Of a DNA stretch of 64,000 nt, positions 52,374-64,000 are shown one piece after another. The position numbers and the translations under genes were made by a program. The stretch lies in the NCBI RefSeq assembly GCF_027988105.1, contig NZ_JAQJZJ010000003.1:310001-374000 (forward strand), in the 5' to 3' direction. This stretch comes from Pseudomonas aestuarii (lineage in GTDB: Bacteria > Pseudomonadota > Gammaproteobacteria > Pseudomonadales > Pseudomonadaceae). How positions within the stretch are numbered: the first letter of the stretch is position 1; every line of letters begins with the position of its first letter. The notes under the pieces are model-generated. The model was not told the origin of the DNA. It saw only the letters and a list, made by a program, of their open reading frames with translations, and ran no database searches.

Positions 52374-53761
52374 GAAATACCCTGACAATCAGCCTGCTCG
52401 CCCTGGCGCTGAGCGCTTGCGCCGTCGGTCCCGACTATAAAAGCCCGCAAACTGCGCCGGCCGAACTGACCAGCGCCGCAACCGGCCACTATGACCGCAC
52501 GCGGTTCGAAGCAGTCTGGTGGCAGCAGTTCGATGATCCGACGCTGGACCAATTGGTGCAGCAGTCGCTCGTGGAAAACCGTCAGCTGCGCGGGGCCTTT
52601 GCCCGCCTGCGCGCCGCGCGGGCGATCCGCGACGACGTGGCCAACGACCAGTTACCGACCATCAGCAGCCGCGCCAGTGGCGAGTTCGGCAAGGCCCAGC
52701 AGCCCGGCATCAGCAGCCAGCGGGTCAAAACCGAGCGTTATGACCTGGGCCTGGACATGGCCTGGGAGCTGGACCTGTTCGGCCGTATCCAGCGCCAACT
52801 GGAAGCCAGCGGGGCGCAGATCGAAGTGGCCGAAGCCGACTACTACCAGTTACAGGTCAGCCTGATCGCCGAACTGGTGGATGCCTACGGCAACCTGCGC
52901 GGGGCGCAACTGCGTGAACGCATCGCCCGGGAAAATCTGGCCAACCAGCAGGAGTCGCGCGGCATCACCGAGCAACTGCGTGATGCCGGGGTCGGCAGCC
53001 AGCTGGATGTATTGCGCAGCGACGCGCGCCTGGCCGCCACCGAAGCCAGCCTGCCACAGCTGCAAGCCGAACAGCTGCGCGCGCGCAATCGCATCGCCAC
53101 CCTGCTCGGTCAGCGTCCGGAGCAATTGAGTGTGGACCTGTCCGCGCAGCCATTGCCGGCGATAGCCAAGGCGCTACCGATCGGCGACCCGGCCGAACTG
53201 CTGCGCCGCCGCCCCGATGTGCGCGCCGCCGAACGCCAGCTGGCGGCGGCGACGGCAAGCATCGGCGTGGCCACCGCCGATCTGTTCCCTCGGGTCAGTC
53301 TGAGTGGTTTCCTCGGTTTTACCGCTGGGCGCGGTTCGCTGCTGGGTTCATCGGCGGCACGCGCTTGGGGCGTGGCGCCAACCATCACCTGGGCGGCCTT
53401 CGACCTGGGTAGCGTGCGCGCCCGTTTGCGCGGCGCCGAAGCCGCCGCCGACGGCGCCCTGGCCAACTACGAGCAGCGGGTATTGCTGGCCCTGGAGGAA
53501 TCGGAAAACGCCTTCGGCGATTACGCCAAACAGCAGCAACGCCTGCTCGCCCTGGTGCGTCAATCGCAGGCCAGCCGCGCTGCCGCCGCACAAGCCGGGG
53601 TGCGTTATCGCGAAGGCGAAGTGGACTTTCTCGTGCTGCTCGACGCCGAACGCGAACGCCTGGCCGCCGAAGATGCCCAGGCGCTGGCCGAAGTCGAGCT
53701 ATACCGCGGCATAGTCGCCATCTACAAGGCCCTTGGCGGCGGCTGGCAGCCTAGCGTCTGA
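52370..53761 (+). CDS. oprN: OprN-like outer-membrane efflux channel lipoprotein
   Basis: 463 residues from MRNTLTISLLALALSACAVG at 52370, overlapping the mexF stop. Lipobox LSAC at residues 14-17. Two outer-membrane efflux (TolC-like) repeats: FDDPTLDQLVQQSL ... DLGLDMAWELDLFGRIQRQL, then RRRPDVRAAERQLAAATASI and later strands. It forms the outer-membrane exit duct for MexEF. Last gene of the operon; a strong terminator follows. Confidence 0.94.
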   Translation: MRNTLTISLLALALSACAVGPDYKSPQTAPAELTSAATGHYDRTRFEAVWWQQFDDPTLDQLVQQSLVENRQLRGAFARLRAARAIRDDVANDQLPTISSRASGEFGKAQQPGISSQRVKTERYDLGLDMAWELDLFGRIQRQLEASGAQIEVAEADYYQLQVSLIAELVDAYGNLRGAQLRERIARENLANQQESRGITEQLRDAGVGSQLDVLRSDARLAATEASLPQLQAEQLRARNRIATLLGQRPEQLSVDLSAQPLPAIAKALPIGDPAELLRRRPDVRAAERQLAAATASIGVATADLFPRVSLSGFLGFTAGRGSLLGSSAARAWGVAPTITWAAFDLGSVRARLRGAEAAADGALANYEQRVLLALEESENAFGDYAKQQQRLLALVRQSQASRAAAAQAGVRYREGEVDFLVLLDAERERLAAEDAQALAEVELYRGIVAIYKALGGGWQPSV

Positions 53762-53807
53762 GCTCGAATCGCTCACCCCAGGTTGGCCAAGCCAACCTCC
53801 CTTTGCG

Positions 53808-53843
53808 CCCCACGGCAGTTGCTCCTTGCCGTGGGGTTTTTTT
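53808..53843 (+). terminator. Rho-independent terminator of mexEF-oprN
   Basis: A perfect 10-bp stem (ccccacggca / tgccgtgggg), a 9-base loop and seven T. A smaller hairpin (ggttggc/gccaacc, 53781-53797) precedes it. Confidence 0.92.
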
Positions 53844-54252
53844 GGGTTCTCGACAAGTTTGCTGTTAGCCAACCTGAGCTGACAGCTGTGCAGGAGAGAT
53901 CACGAGCAAGAGTTCGCTCGGCGTAATCGACACCGCGCGGTCGCGCCGCGTGCTGCGCAGGAGCCAGGGGGACGCCCAGTGCTTGCTAGCGCTGTGCAGA
54001 TCAACAGGATCTGCCGGGTGCCGGAGCACCGCAATCCGTTAGCTACAGGGCTTTGCTGCCTGCAACAGATAACCGGGACCTAGCCTTTAAAATCAGCCAG
54101 GCTGTCCAGCATCATTTGCTCCACCTGCTCGATTGCACGCTATGGTTTCAGCCGGCACCATAGCGCCCACGTTCGAGCAACGTTATCGCTCGCGATAGAA
54201 CCACCACGTGGCAACCGCTTCAGGCCACTTCCAGCTTCCCACGGAATTTCAC
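53844..54252. other. Intergenic region, about 410 bases
   Basis: No gene or recognisable regulatory box was seen between the mexEF-oprN terminator and dsbB. Confidence 0.5.
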
Positions 54253-54762
54253 ATGACCCGCCAGAAATCCATAATTCCTCTGCTCTCGATCATTACCGTT
54301 GCCTGTTTCGCCATGCTTGGCGGTGCGTTGCTCTTGCAGCACCTGTTCGGCTGGGAACCCTGCACCCTGTGCGTGCAGATTCGTTTGTGGCTGCTGCTGG
54401 GGGGCACGCTCAGCCTGCTGATCATTGCCGCCGAGGCTGTCGGGCAACGCTGGTTGACCCTGATATTTTGGCCCTTGTTGCTGGCCGCGGGCTTTATGGC
54501 GGTGTACGACAATAGCCATCTGGTGCTGATCGAAACCGGCATCATGGAAAGTTTCAGCTGTTCTCCCTTCCCCTTCTATGCCTTCTACCTGCCCCTGCAT
54601 GAGTACCTTCCCGCGGTATTCATGAGCGCCGGCGTTTGCGGGCAAAACGACTACGCGATCCTCGGCGTGTCCTTCACCAACTGGACGCTGCTGAGCGTCA
54701 CCCTGCTGTTCGCATTCATGCTGTTTGTGGCGTGGCGCGCGATCGGCAAAGCCAGGGCATAG
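54253..54762 (+). CDS. dsbB: Disulfide bond formation protein B
   Basis: 169 residues from MTRQKSIIPLLSI at 54253. Four membrane spans. The first redox pair is CTLC at about residues 37-40. The second pair is in the long periplasmic loop (FSCSPF near residue 101 and GVCGQ near 129). It re-oxidises DsbA and passes electrons to quinone. Its neighbours are unrelated. The stop lies 12 bases from the convergent dehydrogenase gene. Confidence 0.9.
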   Translation: MTRQKSIIPLLSIITVACFAMLGGALLLQHLFGWEPCTLCVQIRLWLLLGGTLSLLIIAAEAVGQRWLTLIFWPLLLAAGFMAVYDNSHLVLIETGIMESFSCSPFPFYAFYLPLHEYLPAVFMSAGVCGQNDYAILGVSFTNWTLLSVTLLFAFMLFVAWRAIGKARA

Positions 54763-54773
54763 CCGCTGCTCGG

Positions 54774-55508
54774 CTAGACGATGCCGCCATTGACCCGCAG
54801 CGTCTGGCCGTTGACCCAGCCGCCCTGCTCGCTGACCAGAAAGGCCACGACAGCGGCGATGTCCTCGGGAGTGCCCAGGCGCTCCAGCGGCGGTTGCTTG
54901 GCCAGGCGCTCGACCTGCTCGGCGGATTTGCCCTTGAGAAACAACTCGGTCGCCGTGGGTCCGGGGGCTATGGCGTTGACGCAGATTCCCCGCCCGCGCA
55001 GCTCCTTGGCGAAGATTGCGGTGAAGCTTTCCACCGCAGCCTTGGACGCGGCGTATACCGAGTACCCCGGCAGCGCCAAGCCAACCACGCTGGTGGAGAA
55101 ATTGACAATGCGTCCGCCATCGCGCAGGTGCCTGGCCGCCAACCGCAGGGTATTGAAGGTACCCTTGGTGTTAATCGCGAAGATTCGCTGGTACAGCGCA
55201 TCGTCGCTGTCGGCCAAACTGACCATGCCGGGCTGAATCACGCCGGCGTTGTTGATCAGGATATCGATACCCCCGAACTTCATCTGCGCCTGGTCGAACA
55301 AGGCTTCGACCGCCACCGAATCGCTGATGTCGGCCAGTACGGCATAGGCCTGACCGCCCGCTTTGACGATTTCGTCGACCACACGCTCGGCATCCGCGGG
55401 CTGAGCGGTGTAATTGACCACCACACTGATGCCATCGGCGGCCAGACGTTTGGCGATGGCAGCGCCAATACCCCTTGAGGCGCCGGTGACTATGGCTACT
55501 TTTGACAT
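54774..55508 (-). CDS. Short-chain dehydrogenase/reductase
   Basis: 244 residues from MSKVAIVTGASRGIGAAIAK at 55508. Classical SDR: cofactor loop TGASRGIG, NNAG at about residue 87, catalytic Ser in NFSTSVVGLALPG, and Tyr-x3-Lys in YSVYAASKAAVE. The C-terminus ends GGWVNGQTLRVNGGIV. Residues after the second strand (NYTAQPADAE) suggest NADP use. Substrate unknown. Confidence 0.9.
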   Translation of the reverse strand: MSKVAIVTGASRGIGAAIAKRLAADGISVVVNYTAQPADAERVVDEIVKAGGQAYAVLADISDSVAVEALFDQAQMKFGGIDILINNAGVIQPGMVSLADSDDALYQRIFAINTKGTFNTLRLAARHLRDGGRIVNFSTSVVGLALPGYSVYAASKAAVESFTAIFAKELRGRGICVNAIAPGPTATELFLKGKSAEQVERLAKQPPLERLGTPEDIAAVVAFLVSEQGGWVNGQTLRVNGGIV

Positions 55509-56884
<1,376 letters not shown>

Positions 56885-56937
56885 CGGCGCAGTGAGCGCA
56901 GCCAGGTTATCGGATGCTGAAGCCGCCACTCACGGGG

Positions 56938-58419
56938 TCAGCGCTCCGCCTGCCAACCGCCACCCAAGGCGGCGATCAGCTGCACGCTGGCGGTCAGCCG
57001 GCTGCCGAGCAGGGTCAGGTTGCTGCGTTCGCTGTTCAACGCAGTCGCTTGCACGTTGACCACGCTGTTGAAATCGACGGTGCCCGCCTTGTACTGGTTT
57101 TCGATCAGGCGCAGCGACTCGCGCGCAGCGTCCAGCGCCTGTTGCTGGAACACGGCCTCGCGCTCCAGCACCCGCAGCTGTACCAGGTAGTCTTCGACTT
57201 CGCGGAAGCTGCCCAGCACGGCCTGGCGGTATTGCGCGACGGTCTGGTCGTACACCGCTTCGCTACGCGCCAGCTCGGCGCGGCGCGCGCCGCCGTCAAA
57301 CAGACTCAACGCCAGTTGCGGACCGAGCGACCAGACACGGTTGGGCAGGCTGACCCAGTCGGCAAAGCTGCTGCCACGGTAGCCGCCGCTGGCCGAGAGC
57401 GTCAGATCCGGGTACCAGGCCGCTTCGGCCACGCCGATCTCGGCATTGGCGGCAATCACCCGGCGCTCGGCGGCAGCGACATCCGGGCGGCGTTCCAGCA
57501 GTTGCGACGGCAGCGCCACGGGAATCGTGGGCAGGGCCGGCAATTGCTCGCGGGGGGCGATGCTCAGCTCGCTCGGTGGCACGCCGATCAGCACGGCGAT
57601 GGCGTGTTCCAGCTGGGCACGCTGCCACTGCAAGTCGATGGCCTGGGCTTCGGTGCTGCGCAGCTGGCTCAGCGCCTGGCTGACGTCGGATTTGGGCACT
57701 ATGCCGGCGCGGTACTGGTTTTCCGTGAGGCGTAGCGACCGCGCATAGGCGGCCACGGTGGCATCGAGCAGACGCTGCTGATCATCCAGCACGCGCAGTT
57801 GCAGGTAGCTTTGCACCAGCTCGGCCTGCAGGCTGAGCTTGAGCGCGGCCAGATCGGCGGCGCTGGCAGCGAAACCGGCGCGGCTCGACTCCAGCGCGCG
57901 GCGCAGCTTGCCCCAGATATCCAGTTCCCAGGCGGCGTTGAGGCTCAGGTCGAAGCTGTTGGCGACGCCGGCGGCGCTATCGTTCGAGCTGCTGCCGGCG
58001 CCCTGCCCGGCCCGGGTGACGCCGGCGCTGCTCGACAGGCTTGGGTAGAAGGTCGCGCGCGCACCACGCACCAGCGCGCGGGCCTGGCGGTACTGGGCCT
58101 CGCTGGCGGCGAGGCTCTGGTTGTCCAGGTTGAGGCGAGCGACCAGTGCACTGAGCTCGGCATCGCCATACAGCTGCCACCAGGCACCGCGCGCCAGCGC
58201 ATCGCCGGGCGCGGCCTGGGTCCAGCCCTGAATCTGCTTGAACTGCACCGGGGTGGCCAGTGGCGGGCGTTGGTAATCCGGGCCGAGCATGCAGCCACTT
58301 AACAGCAAACTGAGCGTCAGCAGCCCCATGCAGGAGCGAGCCATGCTCGCGAATGGCTTCGCCACGAAAAAGGCTTCACGAGCCCGGCTCGCGCCTACGG
58401 GTATTGGCAGCATGTTCAT
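56938..58419 (-). CDS. opmB: OpmB-like outer-membrane efflux lipoprotein
   Basis: 493 residues if started at 58419, where ATGA overlaps the muxC stop. A start at residue 26 (MARSCMGLLTLSLLLSGCML, 58344) gives a normal lipoprotein signal with lipobox LSGC. The first 25 to 30 codons are written in a Pseudomonas extragenic palindrome (58331-58399), so this N-terminus is unusual. The rest has two TolC-like repeats (NAAWELDIWGKLRRALE, ERRPDVAAAERRVIAANAEI). Outer-membrane duct for MuxBC. Confidence 0.88.
   Translation of the reverse strand: MNMLPIPVGASRAREAFFVAKPFASMARSCMGLLTLSLLLSGCMLGPDYQRPPLATPVQFKQIQGWTQAAPGDALARGAWWQLYGDAELSALVARLNLDNQSLAASEAQYRQARALVRGARATFYPSLSSSAGVTRAGQGAGSSSNDSAAGVANSFDLSLNAAWELDIWGKLRRALESSRAGFAASAADLAALKLSLQAELVQSYLQLRVLDDQQRLLDATVAAYARSLRLTENQYRAGIVPKSDVSQALSQLRSTEAQAIDLQWQRAQLEHAIAVLIGVPPSELSIAPREQLPALPTIPVALPSQLLERRPDVAAAERRVIAANAEIGVAEAAWYPDLTLSASGGYRGSSFADWVSLPNRVWSLGPQLALSLFDGGARRAELARSEAVYDQTVAQYRQAVLGSFREVEDYLVQLRVLEREAVFQQQALDAARESLRLIENQYKAGTVDFNSVVNVQATALNSERSNLTLLGSRLTASVQLIAALGGGWQAER
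58331..58399. repeat. REP element inside the 5' end of opmB
   Basis: caggagcgagccatgctcgc ... ggcttcacgagcccggctcg ... gcctac: inverted halves of the Pseudomonas extragenic palindrome around tggcttcgccacg. It overlaps the codons for residues 7-29 of the longest opmB frame. Confidence 0.65.
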
Positions 58420-61400
58420 AGCGGAGTTTCCAGGGCAGCGTCGGTGCGCACGCCGCGCCAGCGGTTGACCCGGTGGCGCAGGCGATCGAAATACAGGTAG
58501 ATCACCGGGGTGGTGTAGAGCGTCAGCAACTGGCTGAGAATCAGCCCGCCGACGATGGTGATGCCCAGCGGCTGGCGCATCTCCGAGCCTTCGGCACTGC
58601 CCAGTACCAGCGGCAGGGCACCGAGGATCGCCGCCAGGGTGGTCATCATGATCGGCCGAAAACGCAGCAGGCAGGCACGCCGGATCGACTCCTGCGGGCT
58701 CAGCTGCTCCTGGCGTTCCAGCTGCAGGGCCAGGTCGATCATCAGGATGGCGTTCTTCTTGACGATGCCGATCAGCAGGAACAAGCCGAGCAGCGAGATC
58801 AGGCTGAATTCGATGCTCATCAACTGCAGGGCGAGCAAGGCGCCGACCCCGGCCGAGGGCAAGGTGGAGAGTATGGTCAGCGGGTGGATATAGCTCTCGT
58901 AGAGCACGCCGAGGACGATATACACCACCCCCAGCGCCAGCAGGATCATCCACGGCTGGCTCTGCTGGGTCTGCTGGAAGGCACCGCCGGTGCCGCCGAG
59001 CCGACCTTGCACCTCGGTCGGCAGGTTGAGTCGCGCCACCGTACGTTCGATCGCCAGGCTGGCCTGCTCCAGGTTGACGCCTTCGGCCAGGGCGAAGCCG
59101 ATGTTCTCCGCGGCGAACTGGCCCTGGTGGTACACCCGATCCTCTTCCAGGCTGCGTTCCCAGCGGGCGAAACTCGACAGCGGCACCCGGGCGCCCGCGG
59201 CGCTGATCAACTGGATCTGCGCCAGTGCCTCGGGGTGCTGGGCGTATTGCGGATTGATTTCCATGACCACGCTGTACTGGTTGAGGCTGTCGTAGATGGT
59301 CGACACCTGTCGCTGGCTGAAGGCGTTGTTGAGCACCCCGGTGACCATGGCCATGTCCACGCCCAGGCGCTTGGCCGCATCGCGGTCGACGACCAGGCGG
59401 ATTTGCTGGGTGCCATCGGTTTCCTTGGCGTCGATATCGGTCAGCTCCGGCAGACTGCGCAGCGCTTCGCGCACCTTCGGCAGCCAGATGCGCAACTGCT
59501 CCAGGTCGCCGGACAGCAGCATGTATTCGTTCTCCGAGCTGCGCCCTTCGCGCCCGCCGATCTGCAGGTCCTGATCGGGCATGAGGTACATGCGCCCGCC
59601 GGGAACCTTGGGCACCGTGCGGCGCAGGCGGTTGATCACGGCCTGGGAAGACAGCTGGCGCTCGCTCAGCGGTTTCAGGCGCACGATCAGGAAGGCGTTG
59701 TTGATCCCGCCCGAGCCACCGATAAAACCGGCCACGCTCTGCACCGCCGGATCGGCCAACAGCGCGCGGCGGAAGATTTCCATCTTCGGCTGCATGACCT
59801 GGAATGACAGGCCGTCGTCGCCACGCACGAAGCCGATCAGCTGGCCGGTGTCCTGTTGCGGCAGGAAGGTCTTGGGCACGCTGACGAACAGGAACACATT
59901 TAGCGCGATGGTCGCCAGCAGGCTGAACAGCATCAGCAAGGAGTGCTGCAGGGCCCAATCCAGGCTGCGCTGGTAAACACCCAGCACCCGGGTTTGCACG
60001 CGCGCGCCCAGACGTTGCATGGCATTGGCTGGCCGCTCGGCCTGTTCGGCCTTGAGCCAGCGCGCGCAGAGCATCGGCGTCAGGGTCAGCGACACCAGCA
60101 GGGAGATGACGATGGCCACCGCCAGGGTGATGGAGAATTCGTGGAACAGCCGTTCGACGATGCCGCCCATGAACAGGATCGAGATAAACACCGCGACCAG
60201 CGACAGGTTCATCGCCAACAGGGTGAAGCCCACCTCGCGCGCGCCCTTGAAGGCGGCGGCCATGGGCGCGGCGCCGGCCTCGATATGCCGGGTGATGTTT
60301 TCCAGCACGACGATGGCGTCGTCCACCACCAGGCCGGTGGCGATGATCAGCGCCATCAGCGACAGGTTGTTCAGCGAGAAGCCCAACAGGTGCATCACCG
60401 CGAAGGTGCCGACCAAGGATACCGGCACCGCCAGCGCCGGGATCAACGCCGCGCGCCAGCGGCCGAGGAAGGCGAACACCACCAGAATCACCAGGGCCAC
60501 GGCAATCAACAGGGTGCGCTCGGCCTCGTGCAAGGTGGCGCGGATCACCGGCGAGCGGTCCATCGCCACTTGCACCGTGACGCTGGCCGGAATCACCGCG
60601 CGCAACGCCGGCAACTGCTGGCGAATGCCGGCAATGGTTTCGATGATATTGGCCCCGGTCTGGCGATTGACCACCAGCAGTACCGCCTGCTGGTCGTTGT
60701 AGAAACCGCTGTTGTAGCGATCCTCCACCCCATCGCTGATCGTCGCCACATCGCCCAGGCGCACGGCGGCGCCATTCTGGTAGCGAATGATCAGCGGCAG
60801 GTAGTCGGCGGCCTTGTCCAGCTGGTCGCTGGCCTGCACCTGCCAGTGGCGCTCGCCCGCTTCCACCGCGCCCTTGGGCCGCTTGGCATTGGCTGCGGTG
60901 ATCGTCTGGCGCACCTCGTCCAGGGCAATGCCGTACTGGTCGAGCAGGCGCGGTTCCAGGGCCACCCGCACCGCCGGCAGCGAGCTGCCACCGATACTCA
61001 CCTCGCCGACACCGCTGACCTGCGAGAGCTTCTGCGCCAGGATGGTCGACGCCACATCATACAATTGGCCCTTATCCAGCACCGCGCTGGTCAGCGACAG
61101 CACCATGATCGGCGCCTGGGACGGGTTGACCTTGCGATAGCTCGGCATCGCGCGCATGCCACTGGGCAACAAATCACGCGCGGCATTAATCGCCGCCTGC
61201 ACCTCGCGGGCGGCGGCGTTGATGTCCTTGTCCAGATCGAACTGCAGCATGATCCGCGTATTGCCCTGACTGCTGCGGCTGTTCATCTGGCTGATGCCGG
61301 CGATGGTACCGAGCGAGCGTTCCAGCGGCGTGGCCACGCTCGAGGCCATGATCTGCGGGCTGGCGCCGGGCAGGCTGGCCTGCACCGTGATGGTCGGGAA

Positions 61401-61523
61401 ATCCATCTGCGGCAGCGGCGCCACCGGCAACAGGCCGAAACTGACGCCGCCGAGCAAGAGGATCGCCAGGCTCAGCAGCAGGGTCGCCACCGGCCGGCAG
61501 ATAAAGGGCGCGGAGAGGTTCAC
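58416..61523 (-). CDS. muxC: MuxC-like RND efflux transporter
   Basis: 1035 residues, 12 spans, HAE1/MdtC-like. The start [20 protein letters not shown] and the proton-relay segment [20 protein letters not shown] (about residue 404) are typical. It ends in a cytoplasmic tail and overlaps opmB by 4 bases. In MuxABC-OpmB two different RND subunits (MuxB and MuxC) work together; the order here matches that operon. Confidence 0.92.
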   Translation of the reverse strand: MNLSAPFICRPVATLLLSLAILLLGGVSFGLLPVAPLPQMDFPTITVQASLPGASPQIMASSVATPLERSLGTIAGISQMNSRSSQGNTRIMLQFDLDKDINAAAREVQAAINAARDLLPSGMRAMPSYRKVNPSQAPIMVLSLTSAVLDKGQLYDVASTILAQKLSQVSGVGEVSIGGSSLPAVRVALEPRLLDQYGIALDEVRQTITAANAKRPKGAVEAGERHWQVQASDQLDKAADYLPLIIRYQNGAAVRLGDVATISDGVEDRYNSGFYNDQQAVLLVVNRQTGANIIETIAGIRQQLPALRAVIPASVTVQVAMDRSPVIRATLHEAERTLLIAVALVILVVFAFLGRWRAALIPALAVPVSLVGTFAVMHLLGFSLNNLSLMALIIATGLVVDDAIVVLENITRHIEAGAAPMAAAFKGAREVGFTLLAMNLSLVAVFISILFMGGIVERLFHEFSITLAVAIVISLLVSLTLTPMLCARWLKAEQAERPANAMQRLGARVQTRVLGVYQRSLDWALQHSLLMLFSLLATIALNVFLFVSVPKTFLPQQDTGQLIGFVRGDDGLSFQVMQPKMEIFRRALLADPAVQSVAGFIGGSGGINNAFLIVRLKPLSERQLSSQAVINRLRRTVPKVPGGRMYLMPDQDLQIGGREGRSSENEYMLLSGDLEQLRIWLPKVREALRSLPELTDIDAKETDGTQQIRLVVDRDAAKRLGVDMAMVTGVLNNAFSQRQVSTIYDSLNQYSVVMEINPQYAQHPEALAQIQLISAAGARVPLSSFARWERSLEEDRVYHQGQFAAENIGFALAEGVNLEQASLAIERTVARLNLPTEVQGRLGGTGGAFQQTQQSQPWMILLALGVVYIVLGVLYESYIHPLTILSTLPSAGVGALLALQLMSIEFSLISLLGLFLLIGIVKKNAILMIDLALQLERQEQLSPQESIRRACLLRFRPIMMTTLAAILGALPLVLGSAEGSEMRQPLGITIVGGLILSQLLTLYTTPVIYLYFDRLRHRVNRWRGVRTDAALETPL

Positions 61524-64000
61524 ACCGCCACTCCGGCGGCGCTGCGCCCGCTCAGGCGCCGCGACAGGCGGTCGAAGTACAGGTAAATCACCGGCGTGGT
61601 GAACAGCGTCAGCACCTGGCTGAGCAGCAGGCCACCGACCATCACCAGCCCCAGCGGCTGGCGTAGTTCGGCACCGGAGCCGCTCGCGAGCATCAGCGGA
61701 ATGGCGCCGAACAGTGCCGCCAGGGTGGTCATCAGGATCGGCCTGAAGCGCAGCAGCGCCGCCTGATAGATCGCCGCCTCGGGCTCCATGCCCTGGTTGC
61801 GCTCGGCGTCGAGGGCGAAGTCGATCATCATGATCGCGTTCTTCTTGACGATGCCGATCAGCAGGATGATGCCGATGATCGCGATCAGACCCAGCTCATT
61901 GCCGCTGAGCAGCAAGGCCAGCAGCGCGCCGACCCCGGCCGAGGGCAAGGTCGAGAGAATGGTGATCGGGTGGATATAGCTCTCGTAGAGCACGCCGAGG
62001 ACGATGTACATGGTCACGATCGCGGCCAGGATCAGCAGCAAGGTGCTCGACAGCGAGGCGCGGAAGGCCTCGGCCGCGCCCTGAAACTGGCTGTGCACCC
62101 CGCCCGGCAGACCGATGTCCTGCTCTACCCGTTCGATCAGCGCCACCGCCTCGCCGAGGGACACCCCCTCAGCCAGGTTGAACGACAGGGTCGCCGCCGG
62201 GAACTGACCGATATGGTTGATCAGCAGGCTGGCGGCGCGCTCGTCGATACGCGCCAGCGACGACAAGGGGACTTGCCCGCCGTCGGCCGTGGCCACGTGG
62301 ATCTGCCGCAGCGCGGCCGGGCCGATGCTGCCGGCGTTCTGGCTCTCCAGCACCACCCGGTACTGGCTGGCCTGGGTATAGATGGTGGAGATCTGCCGCT
62401 GGCCGAAGGCGTCGTAGAGCGCGTTGTCGATGTCGGCGATGCTCACGCCGAGGCGCCCGGCAATGTCCCGGTCGATCTGCAGGTACACCTGCAGGCCGCG
62501 ACTTTGCAGGTCGCTGGCCACATCGTTGAGTTGCGGCTGCTGACGCAGCGCGGCGACCAGCTTGGGCACCCATTGCTCCAGCAATGCCTGCTCCGGCGAC
62601 TCCAGGCTGAACTGGAACTGGGTGCGGCTGACTCTATCCTCGATGGTCAGGTCCTGCACCGGCTGCAGGTACAGCTCGATGCCGGGCAGGCGGGCCAGTT
62701 GCGGACGCAGGCGCTCGATCACCTGGCTGGCGCTGACATCGCGCTCGGCATGCGGCTTGAGGTTGATCAGCAGGCGCCCGCTGTTGAGGGTCGGGTTGTC
62801 GCCATCCACGCCAATGTAGGACGACAGGCTGACCACCGCCGGATCCGCCAGGATCACCTCGGCCAGGCGCTGCTGGCGCTCGCTCATGGCGGCGAAGGAT
62901 ATCGACTGCGGCGCCTCGGAAATGCCCTGGATCACCCCGGTGTCCTGCACCGGAAAGAAACCCTTGGGCACGGCCAGGTACAGCAGCACGGTCAGGCCCA
63001 GGGTGGCGATGGCCACAAGCAGCGTCAGCGGCTGACGCTTGAGCACCCACTGCAGCCAGCTGCCGTAGCGCGCGATCATGCCGTCGATAACCGCGCCACT
63101 GGCCCGATAGAAGCGACCCTGCTGCGCCACCGGCTCACGCTTGAGCAGACGTGCGCACATCATCGGCGTCAGCGTCAGCGACACCACCAGGGAAATCAGG
63201 ATGGCCACCGCCAGGGTGATGGCGAACTCGCGGAACAGTCGGCCCACCACATCGGCCATGAACAACAGTGGAATCAGCACCGCGATCAACGAGATGGTCA
63301 GCGAGATCAGGGTGAAGCCGATCTGCCTGGCGCCCTTGAGCGCCGCATTCAGCGGGGTTTCCCCGGCTTCCAGGTGGCGGGCGATGTTTTCCAGCATGAC
63401 GATGGCGTCGTCGACCACGAAACCGGTGGCGATGGTCAGGGCCATCAGGGTCAGGTTGTTGATGGTGAAGCCAGCCAGGTACATCACGCCGAAGGTGCCG
63501 ATCAGCGACAACGGCACCACTATCGACGGAATAATGGTCGCCGCCAGCTTGCGCAGGAACAGGAAGGTCACCAGCACCACCAGCAGCACCGCCAGCAGCA
63601 ATTCGTGCTGCACGTCCCTCACTGCGGCGCGAATGGTCTGGGTACGGTCGGTCAGCACACTGACCTCGACAGTGGCCGGCAAGCCTGCGGTGAGGCTGGG
63701 CAGCAAGGCCTGGATCCGCTCGACCACCTCGATCACATTGGCGCCGGGCTGGCGCTGTACATTGACCAGCACGGCCTCGTTGCGATTGGCCCAGGCCGCC
63801 AGACGATTGTTTTCCGCACCGTCGATGATCTCGGCGACATCCTTCAGGCGCAGCGCCGCGCCGTCCCGATAACTCAAGATCAGCTCGCGGTACTCGTCCG
63901 GGGATTTCAGCTGGTCGTTGGCATCAAGTTGCGAGACCCGGGTCGGCCCGTCGAAGTTGCCCTTGGGCTGGTTGACGTTGCTCGCGGTGATCAGGTTGCG
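61520..64000 (-). CDS. muxB: MuxB-like RND efflux transporter (5' end beyond window)
   Basis: The frame is open to base 64000, so the N-terminal part (about 210-220 residues by family length) is missing. The visible 826 residues include [20 protein letters not shown] (proton relay), [20 protein letters not shown] and a C-terminal basic tail ([11 protein letters not shown]). It overlaps muxC by 4 bases. The methionine at 63877 is internal. The adaptor gene muxA would lie to the right of the window. Confidence 0.92.
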   Translation of the reverse strand, partial: RNLITASNVNQPKGNFDGPTRVSQLDANDQLKSPDEYRELILSYRDGAALRLKDVAEIIDGAENNRLAAWANRNEAVLVNVQRQPGANVIEVVERIQALLPSLTAGLPATVEVSVLTDRTQTIRAAVRDVQHELLLAVLLVVLVTFLFLRKLAATIIPSIVVPLSLIGTFGVMYLAGFTINNLTLMALTIATGFVVDDAIVMLENIARHLEAGETPLNAALKGARQIGFTLISLTISLIAVLIPLLFMADVVGRLFREFAITLAVAILISLVVSLTLTPMMCARLLKREPVAQQGRFYRASGAVIDGMIARYGSWLQWVLKRQPLTLLVAIATLGLTVLLYLAVPKGFFPVQDTGVIQGISEAPQSISFAAMSERQQRLAEVILADPAVVSLSSYIGVDGDNPTLNSGRLLINLKPHAERDVSASQVIERLRPQLARLPGIELYLQPVQDLTIEDRVSRTQFQFSLESPEQALLEQWVPKLVAALRQQPQLNDVASDLQSRGLQVYLQIDRDIAGRLGVSIADIDNALYDAFGQRQISTIYTQASQYRVVLESQNAGSIGPAALRQIHVATADGGQVPLSSLARIDERAASLLINHIGQFPAATLSFNLAEGVSLGEAVALIERVEQDIGLPGGVHSQFQGAAEAFRASLSSTLLLILAAIVTMYIVLGVLYESYIHPITILSTLPSAGVGALLALLLSGNELGLIAIIGIILLIGIVKKNAIMMIDFALDAERNQGMEPEAAIYQAALLRFRPILMTTLAALFGAIPLMLASGSGAELRQPLGLVMVGGLLLSQVLTLFTTPVIYLYFDRLSRRLSGRSAAGVAV

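Noticed and set aside
49470..52388. 972-codon minus-strand open frame over mexF
   Set aside because: Shadow of mexF, rich in Q, H and G with no recognisable motif.
59943..61586. 547-codon plus-strand open frame opposite muxC
   Set aside because: Antisense shadow with Q/H-rich composition; muxC motifs are unmistakable on the other strand.

Overview
The window looks like chromosome from a denitrifying Pseudomonas in the broad sense. Three things suggest this: a narK1K2GHJI operon with a parvulin and moaA appended and divergent narXL, a mexS-mexT-mexEF-oprN locus, and a muxBC-opmB locus. The cassette arrays of a chromosomal integron point toward the stutzeri/alcaligenes/mendocina side of the group, but this species guess is inference. 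Core genes are GC-rich. Two islands, 1-3460 and 24595-28452, are plainly AT-rich.

Layout. 1-3460: the tail of an integron cassette array (array A), with a partial gene, four further cassettes, four attC sites and a terminal element. 3882-7700: a cyclic-nucleotide-fold protein, facing an operon of an orphan NqrF-like reductase, a MenA/UbiA-type prenyltransferase and two small membrane proteins, with an ANR-like box upstream. 8309-9312: a methyltransferase-family membrane protein and a 60-residue membrane protein. 9620-21500 (minus strand): moaA, parvulin, narI, narJ, narH, narG, narK2, narK1. 21737-24171: narX and narL. 24595-28452: a second cassette array (array B) with six ORFs and four attC sites; it ends in the same roughly 152-bp element as array A. 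28610-44720: an anaerobic/denitrification accessory region with beta-carbonic anhydrase, an outer-membrane porin, a tandem nitrate-sensor-like periplasmic protein, a DNR-type regulator, a PilJ-domain chemoreceptor, ubiT-ubiV-ubiU, moeA-moaB, a HemN-like protein without radical-SAM cysteines, norR, dnrN/ytfE and nnrS. 45512-53761: mexS, mexT, mexEF-oprN. 54253-56884: dsbB, a short-chain dehydrogenase and an orphan TRAP-type binding protein. 56938-64000: opmB, muxC and a partial muxB.

How it works together. NarK1/K2 move nitrate and nitrite, NarGHI reduces nitrate at the quinone pool, and NarJ with MoaA/MoaB/MoeA supplies the molybdenum cofactor. NarXL senses nitrate. UbiUVT would make ubiquinone without oxygen. 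DNR, NorR, DnrN and NnrS handle nitric oxide. ANR-type boxes (TTGAN6TCAA-like) and NarL 7-2-7 palindromes are placed in front of several of these units, which ties them into one regulon. No nir, nor or nos genes and no integrase lie in the window.

Most notable: (1) two integrase-less cassette arrays on either side of the nar locus, each with its own attC subtype but the same end element; (2) the ANR-linked orphan NqrF / MenA-like / two-membrane-protein operon; (3) a HemN homologue that has lost its iron-sulfur cysteines; (4) a soluble periplasmic protein with two NarX/PilJ-type sensor repeats. All calls were made by reading the sequence; no database search was run.
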